Shown here: piece after piece, positions 1 to 6,228 of the stretch
How positions within the stretch are numbered: the stretch's first letter is position 1
Layout: each line of letters opens with the position of its first letter
Source: Pseudomonadota bacterium
GTDB lineage: Bacteria; Pseudomonadota; Gammaproteobacteria; Burkholderiales; Burkholderiaceae_C
Direction of reading: 5' to 3'
NCBI GenBank assembly: GCA_023435325.1
Contig: JAEYRT010000071.1
Coordinates: forward strand, 1 to 6,330
Length of the DNA: 6,330 bases
Notes under the pieces: generated by a model
What the model saw: the letters and a program-made list of their open reading frames with translations, nothing else
What the model was told of the DNA's origin: nothing
Databases searched by the model: none
Made by a program: the position numbers and the translations under genes

Positions 1-207
1 CACTTGAGGCGCTTGGCACCCGGGCACGACAAACAGGGCCTGCGGTGCTGGCTCTGCGAGCTTTGCACCGGGCCCTGTTGGCTCAGCGTCCTTGGCAACC
101 AGTGCTTCGGTCAGCACCAGACGGTGCAACGCGAAGTGCGGTGTCCGGGAGATGGTTCCCCCGGCCATGGTCGCCTGAAATTGGGGGCGCGTTTGCAGCC
201 GTTGCAT
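1..207 (-). CDS. rnpA: Ribonuclease P protein component, 5' part (runs off the left edge)
   Basis: This is the basic protein subunit of RNase P, which helps the catalytic RNA cleave 5' leaders from precursor tRNAs. Only the first 69 codons are present; the frame is open to base 1. The start MQRLQTRPQFQ, followed by a phenylalanine-rich strand (RTPHFALHRL, residues 21-30), matches the N-terminal helix and first strand of betaproteobacterial RnpA as I know it. Residues about 33-57 are a stretch rich in Ala, Pro, Glu and Lys that short RnpA proteins such as the E. coli one lack. LFVVPG then resumes what looks like the core fold. The RNR motif lies beyond the window. The frame stays open upstream and a GTG directly precedes the ATG, so the start is not unique; ATG is preferred from the family N-terminus. 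The Shine-Dalgarno is weak (GGGG, about 9 nt upstream). It follows rpmH by 61 nt, the classic rpmH-rnpA operon. Confidence 0.9.
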   Translation of the reverse strand, partial: MQRLQTRPQFQATMAGGTISRTPHFALHRLVLTEALVAKDAEPTGPGAKLAEPAPQALFVVPGCQAPQV

Positions 208-268
208 CACAACAGGCCCCACGAAACAGTGGGGAATGGTGTCAGGCAGTCGGCCAAGCGAGCTGTCC

Positions 269-403
269 TTAGACAGCCAGGCGCTTGCGGCCCTTGGCGC
301 GGCGAGCGTTGATGACGGCACGGCCGCCCTTGGTCTTCATGCGCACCAGGAAACCGTGGGTGCGAGCGCGCTTGGTCTTGGAGGGTTGGTATGTACGCTT
401 CAT
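269..403 (-). CDS. rpmH: 50S ribosomal protein L34
   Basis: L34 is a small, very basic protein of the large ribosomal subunit. The reverse strand gives a complete 44-residue protein. It begins MKRTYQPSKTKRARTHGF, continues through LVRMKTKGGRAVINARRAKG and ends RKRLAV. This is essentially the family consensus at its usual length, with many Lys and Arg residues and no acidic ones. An AAGGAA Shine-Dalgarno at 409-414 lies 5 nt before the ATG. The gene heads the leftward rpmH-rnpA pair and is divergent from dnaA, as in most bacteria. A candidate promoter lies about 170 nt upstream (580-608). Nothing in the gene is odd. The identification is certain despite the short length. Confidence 0.98.
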   Translation of the reverse strand: MKRTYQPSKTKRARTHGFLVRMKTKGGRAVINARRAKGRKRLAV

Positions 404-441
404 GTTCGTTCCTTGAGAAGGTTCAGTTTTTTACTGGCCCA

Positions 442-460
442 TGCATTCCTTGTGAATGCA
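442..460. repeat. Inverted repeat 1 in the rpmH leader
   Basis: TGCATTC (442-448) and GAATGCA (454-460) form a perfect 7-bp stem with a 5-nt loop. On the minus strand the hairpin lies about 40 nt before the rpmH start codon, in the untranslated leader. No T run follows immediately on either strand, so it is not a clear terminator. Its role is unknown: leader structure, protein site or chance. Confidence 0.4.
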
Positions 461-501
461 CGCTGCCCAAATTTCCCTGGCCAAGCATGCCTGCGTTTCG
501 T

Positions 502-518
502 TTTGGCTGTAGGCCAAA
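502..518. repeat. Inverted repeat 2 in the rpmH leader
   Basis: TTTGGC (502-507) and GCCAAA (513-518) are perfect arms around a 5-nt loop. This is the middle of three small inverted repeats in the predicted rpmH leader. No function is known, and a stem this short can arise by chance. Confidence 0.3.
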
Positions 519-552
519 TACGGCAGATAAAAGCTTCGCGCGGGGCTTATCA

Positions 553-570
553 CCCTGAACACATTCAGGG
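553..570. repeat. Inverted repeat 3, at the predicted 5' end of the rpmH transcript
   Basis: CCCTGAA (553-559) and TTCAGGG (564-570) form a perfect 7-bp stem with a 4-nt loop (CACA on plus, TGTG on minus). If the candidate rpmH promoter is right, transcription starts near base 573. The hairpin would then sit within a few nucleotides of the mRNA 5' end, where such structures often protect against 5'-dependent decay. It could equally be a symmetric protein-binding site just downstream of the promoter. Confidence 0.45.
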
Positions 571-579
571 AAACCCGAA

Positions 580-608
580 ATTATCTCAGTGTTGGCGCGC
601 TCTTGCAA
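580..608 (-). promoter_or_regulatory. Candidate sigma-70 promoter for rpmH-rnpA
   Basis: On the minus strand, TTGCAA (603-608, 4 of 6 to the -35 consensus) and GATAAT (580-585, 5 of 6 to the -10) are separated by exactly 17 nt. Transcription would start near 573 and give a leader of about 170 nt before rpmH. This is the best promoter-like pair I found on this strand of the gap. It was found by eye, with no experimental support. Confidence 0.5.
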
Positions 609-672
609 TGACCCTCTAAACATGGCCCACAATACGCACCCCGCAAAGCCGTAATGACAAAGTGCCACCGCT

Positions 673-701
673 TTGTGGATAACCATTTGAAAAGCTACAA
701 T
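673..701 (+). promoter_or_regulatory. Candidate sigma-70 promoter for dnaA, overlapped by a DnaA box
   Basis: TTGTGG (673-678) as a weak -35 and TACAAT (696-701, 5 of 6) as a good -10 are spaced by 17 nt. Transcription would begin near 708, about 43 nt before the dnaA start codon. The -35 is contained in the DnaA box at 674-682 apart from its first base. Bound DnaA would therefore block RNA polymerase, the arrangement expected for dnaA autorepression. The overlap is seen in the sequence; the regulation is inferred from the known behaviour of dnaA promoters. Confidence 0.55.
674..682 (-). promoter_or_regulatory. DnaA box, perfect consensus
   Basis: TGTGGATAA on the plus strand is TTATCCACA on the minus strand, the exact consensus for high-affinity DnaA binding. 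It sits on the -35 of the candidate dnaA promoter and faces away from the second box, with centres 50 bp apart. Confidence 0.85.
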
Positions 702-723
702 CACAGCCCCATTCACGTTCCTC

Positions 724-732
724 CTATCCACA
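724..732 (+). promoter_or_regulatory. DnaA box, one mismatch
   Basis: CTATCCACA differs from TTATCCACA only at the first base. It lies 18 nt before the dnaA start codon, in the predicted 5' untranslated region. With the perfect box at 674-682 it forms an oppositely oriented pair flanking the -10 and the start of transcription. Confidence 0.7.
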
Positions 733-750
733 AAAAGCGCATCCATTGAA

Positions 751-2157
751 ATGACCGAGGAACCCTCCAACGACGCAGGCCTGGGCCTTTGGCTCGCCTG
801 TGTTGAGCAGCTCAGCCAAGATCTGCCCGAACAACAGTTCAACACCTGGATCAAGCCTTTGACCGCCGTGGTGGCCGAGGACTTCTCCAAGGTGACGGTG
901 TACGTGGCCAATCGCTTCAAGCTCGATTGGATCCGTGCCCAGTACGCCGCCCGCATCTCGGGCCTGCTGGAAGATTTGTACGGCCAGCCCGTGACACTGG
1001 AGTTAGCGCTCGCTCAACGTGAAAGCGTGACTCGCACTTATGTTCGTCCTTACCAGGCCGAGCGCAGCACCCCTGCTGAAGCACCGACCCTGCTGCCTGC
1101 CACCACAGCCAGCGAAGAGTCTTCCGCGCCCGCTTTCCGCAACCGCCTGAACTCCGCCCTGACGTTTGAGACGCTGGTCGAAGGTACGGCCAACCGCATG
1201 GCCCGCTCGGCCGCCATGCACGTGGCAGGTTCGCCCGGACACCTGTACAACCCGCTGTTTATCTATGGCGGCGTCGGCCTCGGCAAGACCCACCTGGTGC
1301 ATGCTGTGGGCAATCAGCTGCTCAAGGACCGCCCCGACGCCAAGGTTCTCTACATCCACGCAGAACAGTTCGTCTCGGATGTGGTCAAGGCCTACCAGCG
1401 CCGCACCTTTGATGAATTCAAAGAGCGCTATCACTCGCTCGATCTTTTGTTGATCGACGACGTCCAGTTCTTTGCCAACAAGGACCGCACGCAGGAAGAG
1501 TTCTTCAATGCGTTTGAAGCGTTGCTGGCGAAAAAGAGCCACATCGTGATGACGTCGGACACTTATCCCAAGGGTCTGACCAACATCCACGAGCGTCTGG
1601 TTTCGCGTTTCGATTCGGGTTTGACCGTGGCGATCGAGCCCCCCGAGCTGGAAATGCGCGTGGCGATTCTGATCAACAAGGCCCGTGCCGAGAATGCCGA
1701 GATGCCCGAGGAAGTGGCCTTCTTCGTGGCCAAGAACGTGCGCTCCAACGTGCGTGAGCTGGAAGGCGCGTTGCGCAAGATTCTTGCTTACTCGCGTTTC
1801 AACCAGAAGGAAGTTTCCATCCAGCTGGCGCGTGAAGCGCTGCGCGATCTGCTATCCATCCAGAACCGCCAGATCAGCGTGGAGAACATCCAGAAAACCG
1901 TGGCCGACTACTACAAGATCAAGGTTGCCGACATGTACAGCAAGAAGCGCCCTGCGTCGATTGCCCGCCCGCGCCAGATCGCCATGTATTTGGCCAAGGA
2001 GCTGACGCAAAAGAGCCTGCCCGAAATTGGTGAACTGTTTGGTGGGCGCGATCACACCACGGTGCTGCACGCCGTGCGCAAGATTGCGGCTGAACGCCAG
2101 CAATTGACCGAGTTGAACCAGCAATTGCACGTGCTGGAGCAAACGCTCAAAGGTTGA
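751..2157 (+). CDS. dnaA: Chromosomal replication initiator protein DnaA
   Basis: DnaA binds its boxes at oriC, oligomerises with ATP, unwinds the origin and loads the helicase. The protein is 468 residues, a normal length. Domain I (about 1-85) includes LPEQQFNTWIKPL (25-37) and acts in self-association and helicase contact. A variable Ala/Pro/Glu-rich linker (about 95-130) is domain II. The AAA+ domain III (about 135-350) shows Walker A GGVGLGKT (173-180), Walker B LLLIDDVQF (232-240), sensor 1 IVMTSD (265-270), the arginine-finger segment LVSRFDSGL (283-291) and sensor 2 NVRELEGALRK (333-343). Domain IV (about 375-468) ends with the DNA-binding signature GGRDHTTVLHAVRKI (431-445). All key residues are present. 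The ATG at 751 matches the family N-terminus but has no clear Shine-Dalgarno. It is divergent from rpmH and followed by dnaN 133 nt later. Autorepression is likely through the box over its promoter. Confidence 0.99.
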   Translation: MTEEPSNDAGLGLWLACVEQLSQDLPEQQFNTWIKPLTAVVAEDFSKVTVYVANRFKLDWIRAQYAARISGLLEDLYGQPVTLELALAQRESVTRTYVRPYQAERSTPAEAPTLLPATTASEESSAPAFRNRLNSALTFETLVEGTANRMARSAAMHVAGSPGHLYNPLFIYGGVGLGKTHLVHAVGNQLLKDRPDAKVLYIHAEQFVSDVVKAYQRRTFDEFKERYHSLDLLLIDDVQFFANKDRTQEEFFNAFEALLAKKSHIVMTSDTYPKGLTNIHERLVSRFDSGLTVAIEPPELEMRVAILINKARAENAEMPEEVAFFVAKNVRSNVRELEGALRKILAYSRFNQKEVSIQLAREALRDLLSIQNRQISVENIQKTVADYYKIKVADMYSKKRPASIARPRQIAMYLAKELTQKSLPEIGELFGGRDHTTVLHAVRKIAAERQQLTELNQQLHVLEQTLKG

Positions 2158-2208
2158 TGGATTTTTTCCTTCTGCCAGTCCGGACCTACCGGGCAAAATG
2201 AAGGAGTT

Positions 2209-2251
2209 TTGAGCGGCAAGAGGGGGCGCAAGAAGAGGCGCCGCCGCTCAA
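2209..2251 (+). repeat. Bulged hairpin in the dnaA–dnaN gap (dnaN leader)
   Basis: The outer arms TTGAGCGGC (2209-2217) and GCCGCTCAA (2243-2251) pair perfectly over 9 bp. The inner arms GGCGC (2225-2229) and GCGCC (2238-2242) add 5 bp. The right arm is continuous (14 nt), while the left carries a 7-nt purine bulge (AAGAGGG, 2218-2224). The loop is 8 nt and mostly purine. No T run follows, so it is not a standard intrinsic terminator. It ends 39 nt before the dnaN start codon and could tune the dnaA/dnaN ratio by mRNA processing or attenuation. The structure is seen; the role is speculation. Confidence 0.5.
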
Positions 2252-2280
2252 TCCAACTAGAGACCCGCATCCTGAAACTC

Positions 2281-2285
2281 AGAGG
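2281..2285 (+). promoter_or_regulatory. Ribosome binding site of dnaN
   Basis: AGAGG lies 5 nt before the ATG at 2291 and supports that start. Confidence 0.7.
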
Positions 2286-2290
2286 TTGAC

Positions 2291-3412
2291 ATGATCGTCC
2301 TGAAAGCCACACAAGACAAAGTTCTCGCGGTCCTGCAATCGGTGTCCGGCATCGTTGAACGCCGCCACACCCTGCCCATTTTGGCGAACGTGCTGATCAA
2401 GAAGACCGGCAACGCCCTGCAGTTCACCACCAGTGACCTGGAAATCCAGATCCGCACCACGGCTGAACTCGGCGGTGACACGGGTGACTTTGCCACCACC
2501 ATCGGCGCACGCAAGCTGATCGACATCCTGAAGACCATGCCCGGTGATCAGACCGTGGCCCTGGAGTCGCAACAGTCCAAGATGATTTTGAAGGGTGGCA
2601 AGAGCCGCTTCACGCTGCAAACCCTGCCTGCCGAAGACTTCCCGCTGGTGCAAGAAGCGGCCAACTTTGGCCCAGCCTTCAGCGTGCCCCAGAAGGTGCT
2701 GAAGGACCTGATGGGTCAGGTCTCGTTTGCCATGGCCGTGCAGGACATTCGTTACTACCTGAATGGCATCTTGTTCGTGGCCGAAGGCAACACACTGAGC
2801 CTGGTGGCCACTGACGGCCACCGCCTGGCTTTTGCCAGCGCCGAGCTGGACGTGGACGTGGGTGAGAAGCAAGAAGTGATTCTGCCCCGCAAGACCGTGC
2901 TGGAGCTGCAGCGTTTGCTGTCCGACGTGGGCGGAGAGAACTCGCCCCGCATCGAGATGCAGTTTGCGAACAACCAGGCCAAGTTCACCTTTGGCGGCAT
3001 GGAGTTCGTGACCAAGCTAGTCGAAGGCAAGTTCCCCGACTACAACCGCGTCATCCCCCGCAACCACCACAACAGCGTGACGTTGGGCCGCGCACCGCTG
3101 CTGGCTTCGCTGCAGCGCACGGCCATCATGACCAGCGACAAGTTCAAGGGCGTGCGCCTGACGATCGAGCCCGGCACCCTGCGTGTGGCCTCGAACAACG
3201 CCGACCAGGAAGAGGCCGTGGACGAGCTGGACATCGATTACGGGGGTGACGCCATCGACATTGGCTTCAACGTGACCTATTTGCTGGACGTGCTGTCCAA
3301 CATGTCGCAAGACATGGTCAAGATTGACCTGGCCGACAGCAACAGCTCGGCCTTGGTGACCATCCCCGGCAATGACAACTTCAAGTACGTTGTCATGCCC
3401 ATGCGCATTTAA
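2291..3412 (+). CDS. dnaN: DNA polymerase III sliding clamp, beta subunit
   Basis: The beta clamp is a ring-shaped homodimer around DNA. It tethers polymerase III and other partners (DNA ligase, MutS/MutL, Hda) for processive synthesis. The protein is 373 residues, close to the roughly 366 of E. coli. It starts MIVLKATQDKVLAVLQSVSGIVERRHTLPIL, split here as MIVLKATQDKVL (1-12) and GIVERRHTLPIL (20-31), a typical N-terminus. The partner-binding pocket is intact: TDGHRLA (174-180) and the C-terminal MPMR (369-372, ending in Ile). VEGKFPDY (244-251) is the conserved motif opening the third domain. Three clamp domains of about 120 residues each fit the length. The start is supported by AGAGG 5 nt upstream. 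It lies 133 nt after dnaA and is probably co-transcribed with it, since I saw no convincing promoter in the gap. Nothing is missing. Confidence 0.99.
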   Translation: MIVLKATQDKVLAVLQSVSGIVERRHTLPILANVLIKKTGNALQFTTSDLEIQIRTTAELGGDTGDFATTIGARKLIDILKTMPGDQTVALESQQSKMILKGGKSRFTLQTLPAEDFPLVQEAANFGPAFSVPQKVLKDLMGQVSFAMAVQDIRYYLNGILFVAEGNTLSLVATDGHRLAFASAELDVDVGEKQEVILPRKTVLELQRLLSDVGGENSPRIEMQFANNQAKFTFGGMEFVTKLVEGKFPDYNRVIPRNHHNSVTLGRAPLLASLQRTAIMTSDKFKGVRLTIEPGTLRVASNNADQEEAVDELDIDYGGDAIDIGFNVTYLLDVLSNMSQDMVKIDLADSNSSALVTIPGNDNFKYVVMPMRI

Positions 3413-3422
3413 GGCGCATGCC

Positions 3423-3446
3423 AGGGCAGGCGTGATAGCCTGCCCT
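3423..3446 (+). terminator. Hairpin after dnaN, possible weak intrinsic terminator
   Basis: AGGGCAGGC (3423-3431) and GCCTGCCCT (3438-3446) form a perfect, GC-rich 9-bp stem with a 6-nt loop, 10 nt after the dnaN stop. Only three T residues follow the GC part (3446-3448), so termination is probably partial. It may instead be an RNA 3'-end stabiliser or a processing site. Confidence 0.55.
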
Positions 3447-3459
3447 TTACAAAAAAGGA

Positions 3460-3488
3460 GCAGCTGACGCTTGTCAGCTCTGCTTTTT
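3460..3488 (+). terminator. Second hairpin with T5 tail between dnaN and gyrB, possible terminator
   Basis: AGCTGAC (3462-3468) and GTCAGCT (3473-3479) form a perfect 7-bp stem with a GCTT loop. Two more pairs, GC (3460-3461) with GC (3482-3483), form across a 2-nt bulge. Five T residues (3484-3488) follow directly. This fits a modest intrinsic terminator, the second in tandem after dnaN. If it works, gyrB needs its own promoter further right, but I found no convincing -35/-10 pair in the roughly 75 bases before the gyrB start. Confidence 0.5.
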
Positions 3489-3551
3489 GAATTGATTTAT
3501 TGGTATTTCCCAGGCAGTACAAGCGCAAGCAGCTCTTGTTATTGCAGCAGC

Positions 3552-3555
3552 AAGG
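3552..3555 (+). promoter_or_regulatory. Ribosome binding site deciding the gyrB start
   Basis: AAGG lies 7 nt before the ATG at 3563. It supports that start over the in-frame TTG at 3500, which would add 21 residues unlike any GyrB N-terminus I know. Confidence 0.6.
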
Positions 3556-3562
3556 CAACTTC

Positions 3563-6133
3563 ATGACCGACGAGAACAAGCCAGAAAACCAGACCAACGC
3601 GCCCGCAGACACCGGCTATGGTGAAGGCGCCATCCAGATCCTGGAAGGGCTGGAGGCCGTGCGCAAGCGCCCCGGTATGTACATTGGCGATACGTCCGAT
3701 GGCACCGGCTTGCACCACCTGGTGTTCGAAGTGGTGGACAACTCCATCGACGAAGCACTGGCAGGCCACTGCGATGACATCTTGGTGACCATCCATGCCG
3801 ATGGCTCGCTGTCCGTCATCGACAACGGCCGCGGCATTCCCACCGGTGTGAAGATGGACGACAAGCACGAGCCCAAGCGCTCGGCCGCGGAAATCGCCCT
3901 GACCGAGCTGCACGCAGGCGGCAAGTTCAACCAGAACAGCTACAAGGTCTCCGGCGGCTTGCACGGCGTGGGCGTGTCTTGCGTGAACGCGCTGTCCGTG
4001 TGGCTCAAACTCACCGTGCGCCGCGACGGCAAGGTGCACGAGATCGACTTCTCGCGCGGCTTTGTGCAAAACCGTCTGATCGAAGTGGTCGATGGTTTTG
4101 AAACCTCGCCCATGCGCATCATGGGCGACACCGACAAGCGCGGCACCAAGGTGCACTTCCTGCCCGACCAGGAAATCTTCAAGGAAAACTTCGAGTTCCG
4201 CTATGAAGTGCTGGCCAAGCGCCTGCGCGAACTGTCCTTCCTGAACAACGGCGTGCGCATTCGCCTCAAGGACGAGCGCGACGGCAAGGAAGACGACTTC
4301 TCGGGTGCAGGCGGCGTCAAGGGCTTTGTGGACTTCATCAACACCAACAAGAAGGTGTTGCACCCCACGGCCTTTTACGCGACCGGCTCGCGCCCTGCGG
4401 ACACATACGGCGGCATTCCCGGTACCGAAATCGGCGTCGAAGTGGCCATGCAGTGGAACGATGGCTACAACGAGCAGGTGCTGTGCTTTACCAACAACAT
4501 CCCCCAGCGTGACGGCGGCACCCACCTGACCGGCCTGCGCGCGGCCATGACCCGCGTGATCGGCAAATACATTGCCGACAACGAACTGGCCAAGAAGGCC
4601 AAGGTGGAAGTCTCTGGTGACGACATGCGCGAAGGCCTGTGCGCCGTGCTATCGGTGAAGGTGCCTGAGCCCAAGTTCTCCAGCCAGACCAAGGACAAGC
4701 TGGTCAGCTCCGAAGTGCGCGCGCCCGTGGAAGACATCGTCGCCAAGACGTTGACCGACTACCTGGAAGAAAACCCCAACGACGCCAAGATCCTGACCGG
4801 CAAGATCATCGAAGCGGCCCGTGCCCGTGAAGCAGCACGCAAGGCCCGTGAAATGACGCGCCGCAAGGGCGTGCTGGACGGCATGGGCCTGCCCGGGAAG
4901 CTGGCCGACTGCCAGGAAAAAGACCCTGCGCTGTGCGAAATCTACATCGTGGAGGGTGACTCCGCTGGTGGCTCGGCCAAGCAAGGCCGCGACCGCAAGT
5001 TCCAGGCCATCCTGCCCCTGCGCGGCAAGATCCTGAACGTGGAAAAGGCCCGCTACGAAAAGCTGCTGTCCAGCCAGGAAATCATCACGCTGATTACTGC
5101 CCTGGGCACCGGCATTGGCAAGGTGAGCGCCGATTCCGGCAAGAGCAACGCCGACGACTACAACCCCGACAAGCTGCGCTACCACCGCATCATCATCATG
5201 ACCGATGCGGACGTGGATGGTGCGCACATCCGTACGTTGCTGCTGACCTTCTTCTACCGCCAGATGCCCGAGCTGGTCGAGCGCGGCCACATCTACATTG
5301 CCCAGCCTCCGCTGTACAAGGTCAAGAACGGCAAGGAAGAGCTGTATCTGAAGGACGGCCCTGCGCTGAACAAGTACCTGCTCAAGATCGCACTGAACAA
5401 CGCTTCCGTGACGACTGGCGGTGCTGCGCCTCGCACCATCGAAGGCGAAGAGCTGTCCAAGCTGGCCGACATGCACCTGGCTGCGGAAACCGTGATCGAG
5501 CGTCTGTCCAACTTCCTCGACCAGGAAGCCCTGCGCGCGATTGCCGATGGTGTGAAGATCAAGCTGGACACGCTGGAAGATGCCCAAGCCTGCGCCCCCG
5601 TGCTGCAAGCCAAGCTGCGCGAGCTGACCACCACCGGCGTGCCAGCCGATGTGACCGCAGAAATCGATCCACAAACCGAGAACCCGATCCTGCGCATCAG
5701 CCGCCACCACCACGGCAACATCAAGAGCTCCATCCTCACGCAAGACTTTGTGCGCAGCCAAGACTACGCTGCCCTGTCAGCCGAGGCGGACAGCTTCGCC
5801 GGACTGCTGAGCGAAGGTGCCAAGGTCACGCGTGGCGAAGGCGAAAAGGCCAAGACCGAAAAAGTCAGCGACTTCCGCCAGGCCATGCAGTGGCTCATCA
5901 GCGAAGCAGAGCGCACCACAGGCCGCCAGCGCTACAAGGGTCTGGGCGAAATGAACCCCGAGCAGGTGTGGGAAACCACCATGGACCCCAATGTGCGCAG
6001 CCTGTTGCAGGTGCAAATTGGCGATGCCATCGAAGCCGATCGCGTGTTCACCATGCTGATGGGCGACGAAGTCGAACCCCGCCGCAACTTCATTGAAGAC
6101 AACGCATTGCGTGCAGGGAATATCGACGTCTGA
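3563..6133 (+). CDS. gyrB: DNA gyrase subunit B
   Basis: GyrB is the ATPase subunit of DNA gyrase. With GyrA it introduces negative supercoils and relieves torsion ahead of forks and transcription. The protein is 856 residues. The GHKL ATPase domain shows EVVDNSIDEA (56-65, with the catalytic Glu56), DNGRGIP (87-93) and GGLHGVG (131-137). The transducer domain carries the SQTK loop (374-377). The Toprim domain has EGDSAGGSA (464-472) with Glu464 and Asp466, PLRGKI (485-490) and the metal-binding MTDADVDGAHI (546-556). The region of about 590-760 is the extra insert typical of proteobacterial gyrase and absent from ParE. The tail YKGLGEMNPEQVWETTMDP (791-809) through MGDEVEPRRNF (833-843) is the classic GyrB end. 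By alignment from memory, Asp466 matches E. coli Asp426, while E. coli Lys447 is replaced by Arg487, a conservative change. A strong terminator follows. Confidence 0.99.
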   Translation: MTDENKPENQTNAPADTGYGEGAIQILEGLEAVRKRPGMYIGDTSDGTGLHHLVFEVVDNSIDEALAGHCDDILVTIHADGSLSVIDNGRGIPTGVKMDDKHEPKRSAAEIALTELHAGGKFNQNSYKVSGGLHGVGVSCVNALSVWLKLTVRRDGKVHEIDFSRGFVQNRLIEVVDGFETSPMRIMGDTDKRGTKVHFLPDQEIFKENFEFRYEVLAKRLRELSFLNNGVRIRLKDERDGKEDDFSGAGGVKGFVDFINTNKKVLHPTAFYATGSRPADTYGGIPGTEIGVEVAMQWNDGYNEQVLCFTNNIPQRDGGTHLTGLRAAMTRVIGKYIADNELAKKAKVEVSGDDMREGLCAVLSVKVPEPKFSSQTKDKLVSSEVRAPVEDIVAKTLTDYLEENPNDAKILTGKIIEAARAREAARKAREMTRRKGVLDGMGLPGKLADCQEKDPALCEIYIVEGDSAGGSAKQGRDRKFQAILPLRGKILNVEKARYEKLLSSQEIITLITALGTGIGKVSADSGKSNADDYNPDKLRYHRIIIMTDADVDGAHIRTLLLTFFYRQMPELVERGHIYIAQPPLYKVKNGKEELYLKDGPALNKYLLKIALNNASVTTGGAAPRTIEGEELSKLADMHLAAETVIERLSNFLDQEALRAIADGVKIKLDTLEDAQACAPVLQAKLRELTTTGVPADVTAEIDPQTENPILRISRHHHGNIKSSILTQDFVRSQDYAALSAEADSFAGLLSEGAKVTRGEGEKAKTEKVSDFRQAMQWLISEAERTTGRQRYKGLGEMNPEQVWETTMDPNVRSLLQVQIGDAIEADRVFTMLMGDEVEPRRNFIEDNALRAGNIDV

Positions 6134-6167
6134 TTTCAAAAATTAGAGCTAACAACGCAATCTTCAC

Positions 6168-6203
6168 AAGGCTTGAAGCCCCAAAAGGCTTCAAGCCTTT
6201 TTT
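6168..6203 (+). terminator. Strong intrinsic terminator of gyrB
   Basis: AAGGCTTGAAGCC (6168-6180) and GGCTTCAAGCCTT (6187-6199) form a perfect 13-bp stem with a 6-nt loop. T residues run to 6203, followed by a further AT-rich stretch. It begins 34 nt after the gyrB stop and is the clearest terminator in the window. An A run precedes it only weakly, so it acts mainly rightward. Confidence 0.92.
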
Positions 6204-6228
6204 ATTATTTGCGAGGTAGCGGTCCGCC

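Larger units (their letters stand above)
404..750. other. rpmH–dnaA divergent intergenic region; candidate oriC or oriC-associated segment
   Basis: This 347-base stretch has no gene. It carries a leftward promoter candidate for rpmH, three short inverted repeats in the rpmH leader, a rightward promoter candidate for dnaA, and two DnaA boxes (one perfect, one with a single mismatch). All flanking genes point away from it, and in many Proteobacteria the origin or a DnaA-binding cluster lies next to dnaA. Against a full oriC, I find only two good boxes, no GATC sites and no long AT-rich unwinding element, only short A/T runs such as those near 427-432 and 578-584. It may be only part of the origin, or only the dnaA autoregulatory region. 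The oriC call is inference. Confidence 0.5.

Noticed and set aside
451..459. TGTGAATGC as a third DnaA box
   Set aside because: It has two mismatches to the relaxed consensus TGTGNATAA and is part of an inverted repeat that explains it equally well.
236..619. Plus-strand open frame across rpmH and the intergenic region
   Set aside because: It runs antisense to rpmH and through the promoter region, and has no family resemblance or ribosome site.
2158..2290. dnaA–dnaN gap as the origin
   Set aside because: I found no DnaA box in it on either strand. The T6 run near 2162-2167 has no hairpin before it and no AT-rich surroundings.
3471..3500. TTGTCA plus ATTTAT as a gyrB promoter
   Set aside because: The -35 is good, but the spacing is 18 nt and the -10 matches only 3 of 6 bases. 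The -35 also falls within the second hairpin, so it is too weak to list.
3500..3562. In-frame TTG start 21 codons upstream of the gyrB ATG
   Set aside because: The added residues are unlike GyrB N-termini, TTG is a rare start, and the ATG at 3563 has an AAGG at proper spacing and the usual MTDEN-type beginning.
3539..4525. Long open frame on the minus strand inside gyrB
   Set aside because: It lies entirely opposite conserved gyrB codons. Its Val/Ala/His/Gln-rich translation is typical of the reverse strand of a high-GC gene and resembles no family.
4649..5761. Second long minus-strand open frame inside gyrB (370 codons)
   Set aside because: Same reason: a reverse-strand shadow of GC-rich gyrB codons, overlapping the transducer, Toprim and insert regions.
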